A stretch of 64,000 nt of DNA from Fibrobacter sp. GTDB taxonomy: Bacteria; Fibrobacterota; Fibrobacteria; Fibrobacterales; Fibrobacteraceae. The DNA is taken from NCBI GenBank assembly GCA_024398935.1, contig JAKSIH010000009.1, positions 17,707-81,706 on the forward strand. The letters run 5' to 3'. The notes below the pieces were generated by a model, which saw nothing but the letters and a program-made list of their open reading frames with translations, ran no database searches and had not been told where the DNA came from. Positions 17,738-26,147 of this stretch are shown piece after piece. The translations under genes were made by a program, and so were the position numbers. Within the stretch, counting starts at the first letter, position 1; each line of letters begins with the position of its first letter.

Positions 17738-19192
17738 ATGAAGTCGGAATCCATGATTGCCACCGAGAAAATGCTGGATGTGGTGAAGATCCTTCTGGAT
17801 GAAGACCAGCCCCAGTCTCTTTTCAATAAGATTCTGGAAGTTGCAAAGGATGTTCTTCATGCCGATGCTGCCGTTCTTGAAATTGACGGTGAGTCGCCCC
17901 TGCACTTTAGTCAGCCAGAAAATGTTTCCATTTCTATTTCTGCAGTGCGTCTGGCAAAAAACGAAAGGCGTGCCGTTGTATGGAACCAGCTGGACGATGA
18001 CAGCGCAGACCTTTCCAAGTCCATAGTCCAGAATCAGCTCACCAGCATTATGGTTTCTCCCTTCCGGACTCCGGACTCTGAATCCGGTTACCTGTATCTG
18101 CAGCGTGCCGCCCGCGTGGAACCTTTTACGGAAGAGGATAGCCAGCTGTTCGATGCCTTTGTCGCGGTTTGCGAAAAGTTCGCCTTTACCGCCTTGGACC
18201 GCATCCGCGATAAGGAATCCCTGGACGTGTTGAAGAACGTGGTCCGTAAGGATAACATCGTCTATTCCAGCAAGGCCATGGCTGAACTTCTCGCTCTTGC
18301 GGACAAACTTGCGGAACTTCCCTTGCCGGTGGTGATCCGCGGTGAGACGGGCTGCGGAAAGGAAATCTTCGCCAAGTACATTCACAAGCATAGCCCCCGT
18401 GCAGATAAACCCTTTGTGGCGGTGAACTGCGGGGCAATCCCAGAGCACCTGATGGAATCTCTGCTCTTTGGTCATGCCAAGGGTTCATTTACCGGCGCTA
18501 TCGAAAACCGCAAGGGCTTTTTCGAGGAGGCCGATGGCGGAACCATCTTCCTGGATGAAATTGGCGAGCTTCCCATGAACATGCAGGTGAAATTGCTGCG
18601 TGTCCTTCAGGAAAAGCACATTACCCGCGTTGGCGACAATCGGGAAATTCCCATTAATGTCCGTGTCATCAGTGCGACCCATGTAAATCTGGAAGAGGCT
18701 GTCAAGGAAAAGAAGTTCCGCGAGGATCTGTATTTTAGAATCCAGGTCATGCCTCTCCACCTGCCGCCCCTTCGTGAACGGGGGCAGGACGTTGTGCTTC
18801 TTGCCCAGGAGTTCATAACCCGCTATGGCGCCGAATATGGCCGTGGCAAGTATCACCTGAGCCGCAATGCGGAAAAGGCCCTGCTGGCCTACCACTGGCC
18901 GGGCAATGTCCGCGAGCTGGAAAACAAAGTCCAGAAGGCCCTGGTCCAGGCGGTTCATTGCGTGATTCAACCCAAGGACCTTGGGCTGGAGGACATGCAG
19001 TCCCAGGCGAAGGAATCCCCCCGCACCCTGAAGGAGGCCCGCGAAGTGGTGGAACGGGATGTAATCTCCAGGGCCTTGCGGGATAGTAACGCCAACTTGA
19101 CATTGGCCGCCTCTATCCTTGGAATCGACCGTAAGGTCCTTCGGGAAATTATGGAGCGCCTGGGCATGAAGAAGGAAGATTTCAAGAACTGA
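17738..19192 (+). CDS. Sigma-54-dependent transcriptional activator (GAF-like / AAA+ / HTH)
   Basis: 484 residues from the ATG at 17738, placed after AAGGAG at 17726-17731; the GTG at 17732 overlaps the upstream stop and is less likely. An N-terminal GAF-like sensory domain covers about 1-170. The AAA+ domain has Walker A GETGCGKE (about 203-210), the sigma-54 contact loop GSFTGA (249-254, where most have GAFTGA), Walker [14 protein letters not shown] (about 267-279) and the R-finger region. A Fis-type HTH ends the protein ([18 protein letters not shown]). There is no receiver domain, so control may come through the GAF domain or the adjacent kinase. A sigma-54 promoter lies 126 bp downstream. 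Confidence 0.93.
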   Translation: MKSESMIATEKMLDVVKILLDEDQPQSLFNKILEVAKDVLHADAAVLEIDGESPLHFSQPENVSISISAVRLAKNERRAVVWNQLDDDSADLSKSIVQNQLTSIMVSPFRTPDSESGYLYLQRAARVEPFTEEDSQLFDAFVAVCEKFAFTALDRIRDKESLDVLKNVVRKDNIVYSSKAMAELLALADKLAELPLPVVIRGETGCGKEIFAKYIHKHSPRADKPFVAVNCGAIPEHLMESLLFGHAKGSFTGAIENRKGFFEEADGGTIFLDEIGELPMNMQVKLLRVLQEKHITRVGDNREIPINVRVISATHVNLEEAVKEKKFREDLYFRIQVMPLHLPPLRERGQDVVLLAQEFITRYGAEYGRGKYHLSRNAEKALLAYHWPGNVRELENKVQKALVQAVHCVIQPKDLGLEDMQSQAKESPRTLKEAREVVERDVISRALRDSNANLTLAASILGIDRKVLREIMERLGMKKEDFKN

Positions 19193-19196
19193 AAAA

Positions 19197-19240
19197 TCGG
19201 GAGAAAAGTTTCCGCTGGTGCAAATGTTCCCGTTTTTTCA
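19197..19240 (+). terminator. Possible terminator after the sigma-54 activator
   Basis: CGGGA at 19198-19202 can pair with TCCCG before a run of six T, with a long loop. It is weak but correctly placed between the activator gene and the sigma-54 promoter. Confidence 0.4.
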
Positions 19241-19279
19241 GAGGCGTAAAAAAGCTTTTTAGTTATATTTAGGAAAGAA

Positions 19280-19296
19280 CCGCTAAATTTAGGCGG
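19280..19296 (+). promoter_or_regulatory. Candidate activator binding site upstream of the sigma-54 promoter
   Basis: CCGCTAAATTTAGGCGG is an almost perfect inverted repeat (one base offset). It is centred about 56 bp before the start site predicted from the sigma-54 box. Upstream activating sites often lie 80-150 bp away, so this position is close; the role is inferred. Confidence 0.4.
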
Positions 19297-19317
19297 CAAT
19301 GCGCCAGAAAGGACAGT

Positions 19318-19333
19318 TGGCACGGAAATTGCA
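19318..19333 (+). promoter_or_regulatory. Sigma-54 (-24/-12) promoter
   Basis: TGGCACGGAAATTGCA matches the consensus TGGCACRNNNNTTGCW at every defined base. GG is at 19319-19320 and GC at 19331-19332, ten bases apart as required. Transcription would start near 19344, about 33 bases before the ATG of the secreted-protein gene. Confidence 0.88.
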
Positions 19334-19376
19334 ACAATGGCAGTGAAAATTTGCGAAAGTTGCAAATAGGTAGAAC

Positions 19377-19814
19377 ATGAAAAAGAGAATACTTACATCG
19401 GTAATGCTTGTCGCTGCAATGACCTTTGCAGGACAGTCTTCTCTGCGTCCCGAATCATCTGTCCCTACCCCCGCTGAAAAATCCGAAATTTCCCGGGAAA
19501 CTCCGGATTTGAGCGCGAAAGATAATGAGGAATGGCAGAGAATGCGTGCGGAACGCCGGGAAGCCCGCCGCCAGATTCTCTCCGACCTGCGCAATAGCTC
19601 TGCAAACGAAAAGCAGGCTATCCGTCAGGATGTTTCCGGAAATCGGGACGAAAAACCTCGCGTCGAAGGGGATCCTTCCAGAAATATGCAGCCTCGCGAA
19701 CGGGATCCTTTCTATGGATGGCAGGAACCCCGTGGGAAAAATCCGCCGCCACCGCCTCCTCCCAGGGATGGCGAAAGGGTTCCCGACGAAGGCTGGGGTC
19801 ATCATAGACATTAA
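19377..19814 (+). CDS. Small secreted Arg/Glu/Pro-rich protein
   Basis: 145 residues. A signal peptide (KKRILTSVMLVAAMTFAGQ) is followed by a charged middle that looks helical (EEWQRMRAERREARRQILSD, about 57-76) and a Pro-rich tail (PPPPPPPRDGERVPDEG) ending GWGHHRH. Not recognised as a family. It is the first gene after the sigma-54 promoter, and its stop overlaps the next start (TAATG), so it is co-translated with the outer-membrane protein. A periplasmic or envelope role is inferred from the signal peptide. Confidence 0.75.
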   Translation: MKKRILTSVMLVAAMTFAGQSSLRPESSVPTPAEKSEISRETPDLSAKDNEEWQRMRAERREARRQILSDLRNSSANEKQAIRQDVSGNRDEKPRVEGDPSRNMQPRERDPFYGWQEPRGKNPPPPPPPRDGERVPDEGWGHHRH

Positions 19815-21130
19815 TGCGCAGGATTGCGATAGTTCTCCTATTGCTCTCCGCGGTGCTTCTTGCTGAAACGCAGGAAGCGGCCTATTTCCGTGCCATGCAG
19901 GCGGAAAAAGATGGCGATATTTCCCTTGCCATCAAGTCCTTCGAGGAAGCGTTGTCCATCGGGGGCGAATACACCGATGAAATTAGCGAAATCCTGGATG
20001 AATACTATGACGCTCTAGGCATCGCTCCCGAAGATCATCGCAAATCCGATGAAATCACCCCGTCCGAAAGTCAGACCTTGGCAAGTCCCTGGTCGTTTCG
20101 CTTTCTCGGTGAGTTGAGTGCTCTGGGAGTGCTCTATTCCGCGTCCCGTTCCGATGTGGGACTGGGGGCTGTTTTCCAGGGCGCCGCCTCTATTTATGGG
20201 GACTATTCCCGGGGAAACGCGATTCATTCCTTTGGGTTGAATCTGCTCGGGGACATGAATTTCAACAACGACGACGTGCCTGCCCTGGATACGAATGACT
20301 GGAAAGGCTCGCTGGGTATGGAGTATAGCCTTGTTGCCGAAAATCTGTTGCTCGATGTGGGAATCGATCTAAATGTCCTGCAGCAGGAAGACCTAAGCTC
20401 TTCTTTTTATGCATGGCTGGAATACGACTTCTACAAACAGAACAAGCATAGGGTAGGGGCCGTTCTCTGGATCTATAATGACGAGACCGGACCGACATCT
20501 GTTTCCCTTTATGGCGCCTGGCGAAAAAATACGACTTATGGATTTAGTTTTTCTGCAATGGCCGGGCTCCGGTTCGAGGCGGATTCCGTTTATGACTATC
20601 AGGCCTATGCAAAAGCCTACGACGACGCCCTGGATGCAGCCGAAAAGGAATTGGATAACGAGGGATGGTTTGGCCCTGAAAAAAATCCCTTTGACCAGTG
20701 CCTTGAACTTTATGGTGATGAATGCTTTGGCTGGAGCATTGCAGTCATCGATTCCCTGAACTGGGTCGCACGCTATCAGGAACTTCTTTCCGGAATCAAT
20801 GTGGAACCAACCAAGTACTGGGCGAAATGGCTTGGTCCATCCTTAAGGCTGAAGGCGCTCTATAGGTTCCGCGGGGGATTTTCTCTGGATGCCCGGGCAA
20901 ATCTTTTCTACAGCCTTGTCGTGGATGGACCTGATTCGGACTACGAAAAAATTTCAAGGTTGAATGTTTCCCTGTCGGGATCGGTTTGCTGGAATGTCGG
21001 ACCTTCGGAACTGTACCTGATGGTAGAGGATTCCTACAAGATGTACGGCTTGCCCAAGGCTTATAGGAATATGTATTCCACCCATACCAATGTGCTGAAA
21101 TTGAAGCTAGGCTCCAGGTGGGATTTCTAG
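19814..21130 (+). CDS. Predicted outer-membrane beta-barrel protein with N-terminal TPR-like segment
   Basis: 438 residues. A signal peptide (about 1-17, cleavage near LLAETQ) precedes one TPR-like helix pair (AAYFRAMQAEKDGDISLAIK). From about residue 85 the sequence alternates hydrophobic and polar residues in many strands (for example YSLVAENLLLDVGIDLNVL, NHTFGLNLLGD-like units) and ends LKLGSRWDF with a terminal Phe, typical of outer-membrane barrels. It overlaps the secreted-protein gene and should be transcribed from the sigma-54 promoter. Cargo or function unknown. Confidence 0.75.
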   Translation: MRRIAIVLLLLSAVLLAETQEAAYFRAMQAEKDGDISLAIKSFEEALSIGGEYTDEISEILDEYYDALGIAPEDHRKSDEITPSESQTLASPWSFRFLGELSALGVLYSASRSDVGLGAVFQGAASIYGDYSRGNAIHSFGLNLLGDMNFNNDDVPALDTNDWKGSLGMEYSLVAENLLLDVGIDLNVLQQEDLSSSFYAWLEYDFYKQNKHRVGAVLWIYNDETGPTSVSLYGAWRKNTTYGFSFSAMAGLRFEADSVYDYQAYAKAYDDALDAAEKELDNEGWFGPEKNPFDQCLELYGDECFGWSIAVIDSLNWVARYQELLSGINVEPTKYWAKWLGPSLRLKALYRFRGGFSLDARANLFYSLVVDGPDSDYEKISRLNVSLSGSVCWNVGPSELYLMVEDSYKMYGLPKAYRNMYSTHTNVLKLKLGSRWDF

Positions 21131-21185
21131 AAAATTTTCTGCAGAGAACCCCCTTTCATCTGAGAGCCGCGATTATGTAGCTTGA

Positions 21186-21205
21186 CATACCGAGATTTCG
21201 GTATG
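21186..21205 (+). promoter_or_regulatory. Perfect inverted repeat overlapping the terC-like start codon
   Basis: CATACCGA (21186-21193) and TCGGTATG (21198-21205) are exact complements around a GATT loop. The last three bases are the probable ATG. In RNA this would fold the start codon into an 8-bp stem; in DNA it could be an operator. Confidence 0.55.
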
Positions 21206-22126
21206 CTGTTGTTCTGGATATTTTTCCTTGTGTTTGTGATAATCCTGCTTGTGCTGGACCTGGGGGTCTTTCATAAGTCGGATAAGGCCATGGGGGTAAG
21301 GGAGTCCCTGGTATGGACTGGCGTGTCTATTGGGTATTCCCTAGCCTTTTGTGGCGTGGTCTACCTTATATATGAAAACGGTTGGGGAGGAACGTCCGAA
21401 AACCAGATGACAGGTGGAGAGGCTGCTCTTCAGTACTTAACCGGCTATGTCATCGAGAAAGCGCTTTCCATCGATAATGTGTTTGTGATGGCTGCGATCT
21501 TTTCCTATTTCGGGATTCCCGCTCAGTATCAGCATCGGGTACTGTTCTGGGGTATTCTGGGGGCTGTACTTTTGCGAGGTGTTTTCATTCTTTCCGGTGC
21601 AGCCTTATTGCATTATTTTCATTGGGTTTTCTACCTGTTTGGAGCAATCCTTGTTATCAGCGCACTTAGGATGTTTCGCCAGAAGGAACACGGCGCCGCT
21701 GGAATAGACCTGGGCCGCCTTGCCAATGGAATTGGACGGTTCATTCCCATAACACAGGAACTTCGGGGGCACAAGCTTCTTTATCGAAGGGACGGACGTT
21801 GGATGGCGACGCCCTTGTTGGTCGCCTTGCTGGTCATCGAATTTTCGGACGTCCTTTTTGCCATGGATTCCATTCCGGCGATTTTTGCCGTGACCCAGGA
21901 TCCCTTCATCGTTTTTACCAGCAACATTATGGCGGTTCTAGGACTTCGTTCCCTGTACTTTGCGGTTGCCGCCATGCTTCGAAAGTTTGAACATCTGAAA
22001 TATTCCCTTGCCTTTATCCTTTTGTTTGTGGGACTTAAAATGCTTCTCATGGAAATAATAAAAATCCCGACGCTGGTAAGCCTCGGGATCATATTGTTGC
22101 TTTTCCTGCTAGGTCTTCTAGGGTAG
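21203..22126 (+). CDS. TerC/Alx family integral membrane protein
   Basis: 307 residues from the ATG at 21203 (a TTG at 21182 is an alternative giving seven more residues). There are seven to nine membrane helices. Family hallmarks are LDLGVFHKSD (about 18-27), EKALSIDNVFVMAAIF with the acidic pair used for metal binding, and VIEFSDVLFAMDSIPA with the second acidic cluster. TerC/Alx proteins export manganese or confer tellurite resistance; Mn export is the best-supported general role. The gene ends 9 bp inside the 3' end of convergent psuG, with no terminator between. A hairpin spans its start codon. Confidence 0.88.
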   Translation: MLLFWIFFLVFVIILLVLDLGVFHKSDKAMGVRESLVWTGVSIGYSLAFCGVVYLIYENGWGGTSENQMTGGEAALQYLTGYVIEKALSIDNVFVMAAIFSYFGIPAQYQHRVLFWGILGAVLLRGVFILSGAALLHYFHWVFYLFGAILVISALRMFRQKEHGAAGIDLGRLANGIGRFIPITQELRGHKLLYRRDGRWMATPLLVALLVIEFSDVLFAMDSIPAIFAVTQDPFIVFTSNIMAVLGLRSLYFAVAAMLRKFEHLKYSLAFILLFVGLKMLLMEIIKIPTLVSLGIILLLFLLGLLG

Positions 22127-23026
22127 GGCCTTTGCGATTTTTGCGGCAAGTTCCGCGTTGTTCAGACGCAGGTGCTTCTGGGCTTCTACGCTTTCGGCGC
22201 CCATCTGGTTCTTGACGCTTTTCAGCAGGTAAGGCGTGATGGCCTTGCCCTTGATGTCGTCCCAAACAGCTTCCTTCACAGCCTTCTCGATGGCGCGGTT
22301 CATTTCGCTTGCGTTCACGGCGTACTGCTCGGGAATGGGGTTGGTGACCAGAAGGCCTCCTTCCAACTTGAGGGCCATCTTGGCGTCAAAGGCCTTGGCG
22401 ATGGTGTCCACGTCGTCTACGCGGTAGTCTACGTTGAAGTCGCTTTCACGGGCCATGTAGGCGGGCAGCTTGTCGGTGCCGTAACCAATGACTGGAATGC
22501 TCTTGGTTTCCAGGTATTCCAGAGTCAGGCCCAGGTCCAGAATGGACTTGGCGCCGGAGCAGACGCAGACCACGTTGCTGACCGCCAGTTCTTCCAGGTC
22601 GGCGGAGATGTCCATGGAGGTTTCTGCACCGCGGTGTACACCGCCGATACCGCCGCCGGCAACCACCTTGATTCCCACCAGGTCTGCAATGAGCATGGTG
22701 GCGGCGATGGTCATAATGGCGTCCTTCTTCTGGGCGATGAGCATGGGAATGTCTCGGCGGGAGGCCTTGATCAGCTTGCCCTGCTTTTTGGCGAATTCCT
22801 CGATTTCCTCGTCGGAGAGGCCCACCTTGATGCGGCCGTCCTTGATGACGATGTGGGCGGGAATGGCTCCCAGCTCGCGAACCCTGTTGGCCAGGGTCTG
22901 GATGGTGTCACGATTCTCGGGGTAGGGGATTCCGTCAAATGCACCGGCTGATTCCAGGGCCACGATGGCGGTACCATCTTCGAGGGCTTTACGGGCGTCA
23001 GGTTCAAAATCGATGTATTTAAGCAT
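22118..23026 (-). CDS. psuG: Pseudouridine-5'-phosphate glycosidase
   Basis: 302 residues from the ATG at 23024-23026, seven bases after an AGGAG ribosome binding site; an in-frame extension to 23062 runs through that site. Motifs are [16 protein letters not shown] near the N-terminus, [12 protein letters not shown] in the centre and [12 protein letters not shown], all typical of the PsuG/IndA family. It reversibly splits pseudouridine 5'-phosphate to uracil and ribose 5-phosphate. No pseudouridine kinase gene (psuK) is adjacent, so the first step must be elsewhere. A TATCTTTG element lies 24 bases before the ATG. Confidence 0.93.
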   Translation of the reverse strand: MLKYIDFEPDARKALEDGTAIVALESAGAFDGIPYPENRDTIQTLANRVRELGAIPAHIVIKDGRIKVGLSDEEIEEFAKKQGKLIKASRRDIPMLIAQKKDAIMTIAATMLIADLVGIKVVAGGGIGGVHRGAETSMDISADLEELAVSNVVCVCSGAKSILDLGLTLEYLETKSIPVIGYGTDKLPAYMARESDFNVDYRVDDVDTIAKAFDAKMALKLEGGLLVTNPIPEQYAVNASEMNRAIEKAVKEAVWDDIKGKAITPYLLKSVKNQMGAESVEAQKHLRLNNAELAAKIAKALP

Positions 23027-23050
23027 GAATAACTCCTTTTTTATATGGCT

Positions 23051-23058
23051 CAAAGATA
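23051..23058 (-). promoter_or_regulatory. TAnnTTTG element upstream of psuG
   Basis: TATCTTTG on the minus strand, 24 bases before the ATG, leaving room for the AGGAG ribosome binding site. The same spacer holds TATATTTT (23090-23097, plus) in front of ilvC. Confidence 0.5.
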
Positions 23059-23138
23059 GCAATAGATGTCCAAATGCCCATAGATTTTATATATTTTCGC
23101 CGAAAACTTTAATTACTACTCAAAAGAGGTTAAAAATC

Positions 23139-24623
23139 ATGGGTATCAATTACTTCAATTCTATCCCGCTGCGTCGTCAGCTCGAAGAAATCGGCCACTG
23201 CCGTTTCATGGATTCTTCTGAATTTTCTCGCGGTGTAGAAGCCCTCAAGGGCAAGAAGATCGTGTTCGTCGGTTGCGGCGCTCAGGGTCTCCATCAGGGT
23301 CTCGACCTGCGTGATAGCGGTCTGGATGTTTCCTACACCCTCCGTCCGGAAGCAATCGCTGAAAAGCGTCAGTCCTGGAAGAACGCTACCGAAAACGGTT
23401 TCGCCGTCGGTACCTACGAAGAAATGATCCCCACTGCTGACCTGGTTTGCAACCTCACACCGGATAAGCAGCACCACAACGTGATCCCCGCTGTCATGAA
23501 GCTCATGAAGAAGGGCGCAGCTCTCTCCTACAGCCATGGCTTCAACATCGTTGAAGAAGGCCAGCAGATCCGTGAAGACATCACTGTTATCATGGTGGCT
23601 CCCAAGGGTCCGGGTTCCGAAGTCCGTTCTGAATACGTTCGCGGTTTCGGTATGCCCTGCTTGATCGCTGTCCACCCCGAAAACGACCCCGAAGGCAAGG
23701 GTTGGGACTATGCCAAGGCTTACGCCGCTGGTCTCCATGCCGACCGTCCGGGCGTTCTCGAAAGCTCTTTCGTTGCAGAAGTGAAGTCCGACCTCATGGG
23801 CGAACAGACCATCCTCTGCGGTATGCTCCAGACCGGTACCATCCTCTGCTACGACAAGATGGTCAAGGAATTCGGTGTTGAACCGGCATACGCAACCAAG
23901 CTCCTCCAGTACGGTTGGGAAACCATTTCCGAAGCCCTGAAGCACGGTGGCATCACCAACATGATGGACCGTCTCTCCAACCCGGCTAAGGTTCGTGCAA
24001 ACGAACTCTCCGAAAAGATGAAGGTCATCATGCGCGGCCTCTACCAGGAACACCAGGACAACATCATCTCCGGTAAGTTCTCCTCTACCATGATGATCGA
24101 CTGGGAAGCTGGTGACAAGGACCTCCTGGCATGGCGCGCTGCTACTGGCGAACTGGAATTCGAAAAGGTTGCTGCTACCGATAAGGCTATCTCCGAACAG
24201 GAATACTTCGACCGCGGCGTCCTCATGGTCGCTATGATCAAGGCCGGTGTGGAACTGGCATTCGAAACCATGTGCTCCGTCGGCATCAAGCCCATGAGCG
24301 CTTACTACGAATCCCTCCACGAAACTCCGCTCATTGCAAACCTCATTGCTCGTAAGAAGCTGTTCGAAATGAACCGCGTGATCTCCGATACCGCAGAATA
24401 CGGCTGCTACCTGTTCGCTAACAAGTGCGTGCCTCTCCTGAAGGACTTCATGGCTAAGGAAGTCACTAAGGAAGACATCGGCGCTATCTTCGGCGAAGGC
24501 AAGTCCACCGCTGTTGATAACGAAGAACTCATCAAGGTTAATGCCAACATCCGTAAGCACCCGGTTGAAGAAATCGGTGCATGGCTCCGCGCCCGCATGT
24601 CCGGCATGACAAAGGTTGTCTAA
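23139..24623 (+). CDS. ilvC: Ketol-acid reductoisomerase, class II
   Basis: 494 residues, the length of the long class II form, from the ATG at 23139 with AAGAGG about ten bases upstream. The NADP-binding loop GCGAQG is at 45-50; GRPEA-type and PKGPGSEVR segments are present; the duplicated C-terminal helical domain carries [16 protein letters not shown] and [11 protein letters not shown]. It converts acetolactate and acetohydroxybutyrate to dihydroxy acids in valine and isoleucine synthesis. It stands alone here, with a repeat-rich spacer downstream, and its codon use is strongly biased as in highly expressed genes. Confidence 0.97.
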   Translation: MGINYFNSIPLRRQLEEIGHCRFMDSSEFSRGVEALKGKKIVFVGCGAQGLHQGLDLRDSGLDVSYTLRPEAIAEKRQSWKNATENGFAVGTYEEMIPTADLVCNLTPDKQHHNVIPAVMKLMKKGAALSYSHGFNIVEEGQQIREDITVIMVAPKGPGSEVRSEYVRGFGMPCLIAVHPENDPEGKGWDYAKAYAAGLHADRPGVLESSFVAEVKSDLMGEQTILCGMLQTGTILCYDKMVKEFGVEPAYATKLLQYGWETISEALKHGGITNMMDRLSNPAKVRANELSEKMKVIMRGLYQEHQDNIISGKFSSTMMIDWEAGDKDLLAWRAATGELEFEKVAATDKAISEQEYFDRGVLMVAMIKAGVELAFETMCSVGIKPMSAYYESLHETPLIANLIARKKLFEMNRVISDTAEYGCYLFANKCVPLLKDFMAKEVTKEDIGAIFGEGKSTAVDNEELIKVNANIRKHPVEEIGAWLRARMSGMTKVV

Positions 24624-24883
24624 GCTTCGGCTTACGTCGTTCTCGGCCCACTCGCCGTACTAGATGTACGGCTTCGGGGCCTGCGGCCTAGTAATCCTCG
24701 CTTATTCAATCTTTGTACCCCGCGTTGTCTAATCTTCGCGATACGGCATCATTCGGGGGCTCACGTACAAAAGGTACGCTACGCCCTCTCATTCTTTGTC
24801 TCGCTCGTTTCTACGACGCGGGACTTTTTTTTCGGGGCCTGCGTCTGTTCTCGCGAAAGCATGTCTTCCCCCGCGTATCATTT

Positions 24884-24910
24884 TGTCATCCTCGCGAAAG
24901 CGAGGATCTC
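24884..24910 (+). repeat. REP-like palindromic repeat, copy 1
   Basis: TGTCATCCTCGC-GAAA-GCGAGGATCTC: a stem preceded by TGTC and followed by a CTC tail. It resembles the widespread repeats that translate as DPRLRGDD-type peptides. Confidence 0.65.
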
Positions 24911-24927
24911 ACAGAACAAACCTTTCC

Positions 24928-24955
24928 TGTCATCCCCCGCTTGACGGGGGATCTC
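24928..24955 (+). repeat. REP-like palindromic repeat, copy 2
   Basis: Same layout as copy 1: TGTCATCCCCCG, a short loop, then CGGGGGATCTC. The two copies are direct repeats 44 bp apart. Confidence 0.65.
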
Positions 24956-25166
24956 GCAGTTATTGTAGACAAAGTATTTTGTTGACTAAATTCATTTTTA
25001 TTCTCTCTTTAAATCAGTTGAAAATCAAAAAAATGGCGAAGCTTCAAAAAATACTTGACTTTGTGTTTTTTTTGGGGGTTACATTTGAATTGTTTGCCCC
25101 TGGTGGTGATTCCCGTGAAATTGGTAGAATCTAGTCTTCGACAATAAACCAAGAATTGAATAAATT

Positions 25167-25727
25167 ATGAAAAAAATAATAATGCTCATAGGATTGCTTT
25201 CTGTTTTTTCTTTGGCGGGGACAATGCGTGATTCCCGCGATGGAAAGACCTACAAGACGGTAAAAATTGGCAATCAGGAATGGATGGCCGAGAACCTGAA
25301 TTACAATGCTCAAGGCAGTGTATGCTACGACAATGATCCCGCAAACTGCAGAAAGTATGGTCGTCTTTACACCTGGGATGCCGCACAAGATGCTTGCCTT
25401 GCCGGGTGGCATTTGCCTAGCGCGGGCGAATTTGAAACCTTGCTTGGTTTTGTAGGTGATTCTGGTAAGGAACAAAACGAGGCTTTGCGGTCATCAAAAT
25501 GGAAAAAAGGAAAAGATAAATACGGCTTTTCCGCGCTTCCTGCTGGCGGCTACGGCAGCGGCTACGAGAAGTTCAGCGGCCTTGGCCTCGGCGCCTACTT
25601 TTGGTCTTCGGCGGAGCACATTAGCGGCGTCGCCTACAGCTTGGACATCAGCGACGGCGGCGCGTACGTCGGCAGCTACGATAAGTCAGATGGGAACTCG
25701 GTACGTTGTCTCAAGGACTCTAACTAG
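25167..25727 (+). CDS. Secreted FISUMP-domain protein, possible DGR variable protein
   Basis: 186 residues. A signal peptide (1-17) is followed by one FISUMP domain: DSRDGKTYKTVKIGNQEWMA (about 22-41), GRLYTWDAAQ, LPSAGEFETL and the C-terminal FWSSAE...SVRCLKD. The domain has a C-type-lectin-like fold in related proteins and is abundant in Fibrobacter. The last 60 residues look diversified: conserved anchor residues (FWSS, VRC) alternate with Gly/Tyr/Ser/Val/Leu/Asp at positions that are Asn in adenine-rich templates of retroelement systems. Of the 45 codons at 25545-25679, 33 end in C. The rest of the gene does not show this. No reverse transcriptase lies in the window. Confidence 0.85.
   Translation: MKKIIMLIGLLSVFSLAGTMRDSRDGKTYKTVKIGNQEWMAENLNYNAQGSVCYDNDPANCRKYGRLYTWDAAQDACLAGWHLPSAGEFETLLGFVGDSGKEQNEALRSSKWKKGKDKYGFSALPAGGYGSGYEKFSGLGLGAYFWSSAEHISGVAYSLDISDGGAYVGSYDKSDGNSVRCLKDSN
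25542..25715 (+). other. Candidate diversity-generating-retroelement variable region
   Basis: The C-terminal coding segment is NNC-rich and A-poor, with GGC, TAC, AGC, GTC, GCC, CTC and GAC codons. That is the result expected if AAC codons of a template were changed at their adenines. It ends at SVRC, and two small hairpins follow the gene: CCACC-GCA-GGTGG (25732-25744) and AAGCCT-AGCCA-AGGCTT (25746-25762). Inference; the template repeat is not in the window. Confidence 0.45.
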
Positions 25728-25785
25728 GCATCCACCGCAGGTGGGAAGCCTAGCCAAGGCTTAGCGAAGCAAAGCCATGTAACAA

Positions 25786-25838
25786 ACAGGAAGAACTACG
25801 CAGCTGTGCTGCGAAAGTTCTTCCTGTGAAATTTTTTT
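25786..25838 (+). terminator. Long intrinsic terminator after the FISUMP gene
   Basis: ACAGGAAGAACT...CGCAGC pairs with GCTGCG...AGTTCTTCCTGT, giving a stem of about 18 bp with a small internal loop, followed by a run of seven T. Confidence 0.85.
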
Positions 25839-25844
25839 AGAAAA

Positions 25845-25907
25845 ATGCGAATCGACGAAATTTATGCAATGGAAAGCGCAACGAATCAAGTATCGTTCGT
25901 CAAGTAA
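25845..25907 (+). CDS. 20-residue ORF, possible remnant of a larger gene
   Basis: ATG at 25845 encodes MRIDEIYAMESATNQVSFVK and stops at TAA. There is no clear ribosome binding site. It begins just after the FISUMP terminator and is followed by another terminator at 25940. It reads like the amino end of a normal protein that was cut short. I have a weak impression that it resembles the start of accessory proteins encoded near diversity-generating retroelements, but cannot confirm that. It may also be chance. Confidence 0.3.
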   Translation: MRIDEIYAMESATNQVSFVK

Positions 25908-25939
25908 TTCATTTGGTTCTTTATTGACTTTAAATTCGC

Positions 25940-25975
25940 AAACACCCCAGGAAATCATCTTGGGGTGTTTTTGCA
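25940..25975 (+). terminator. Intrinsic terminator
   Basis: AAACACCCCA (25940-25949) pairs exactly with TGGGGTGTTT (25961-25970), followed by TTTGC. It is a strong terminator with no full-length gene in front of it, which suggests a lost gene. Confidence 0.8.
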
Positions 25976-26147
25976 TAGTCCTGTTTTTTTCGGCATCGCT
26001 CCGTTGCTTTGTAAAACTTTGTAAAAGCTGTGAACAAATCTTCTAAAAATACGTGCATATAGCAAGTCCGTGAACGCGGGCCTTTTTCTACAGCTTAACC
26101 CCGTGACCCGTCGGATTTACCGCCCGCCGGAGCGTGTTAAGGAACGT

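Larger units (their letters stand above)
24624..25166 (+). other. Repeat-rich spacer without convincing genes
   Basis: 543 bp between ilvC and the FISUMP gene. It holds short hairpins (TAAGC-TTCG-GCTTA at the ilvC stop; GCCGTAC/GTACGGC near 24655-24673), two REP-like elements and an AT-rich end. ORFs of 90-112 codons cross it but consist of translated repeat sequence. The promoter of the FISUMP gene must lie in the AT-rich end, but I cannot point to it. Confidence 0.6.

Noticed and set aside
21120..21205. yybP-ykoY manganese riboswitch before the TerC-like gene
   Set aside because: The TTGACATAC segment recalls one loop of that riboswitch, but the required GGGGAGTA loop is absent and the hairpin overlaps the start codon instead of lying in a leader.
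22172..22951. 259-codon plus-strand ORF
   Set aside because: It is antisense to psuG, which has a ribosome binding site and all family motifs. Similar antisense shadows over ilvC (23130-24560), groEL (48361-49605) and other biased genes were dropped for the same reason.
24713..25134. ORFs of 90 and 112 codons between ilvC and the FISUMP gene
   Set aside because: They translate REP-like repeats (SSRKRGS, CHPPLDGG) and AT-rich spacer, with no ribosome binding site.
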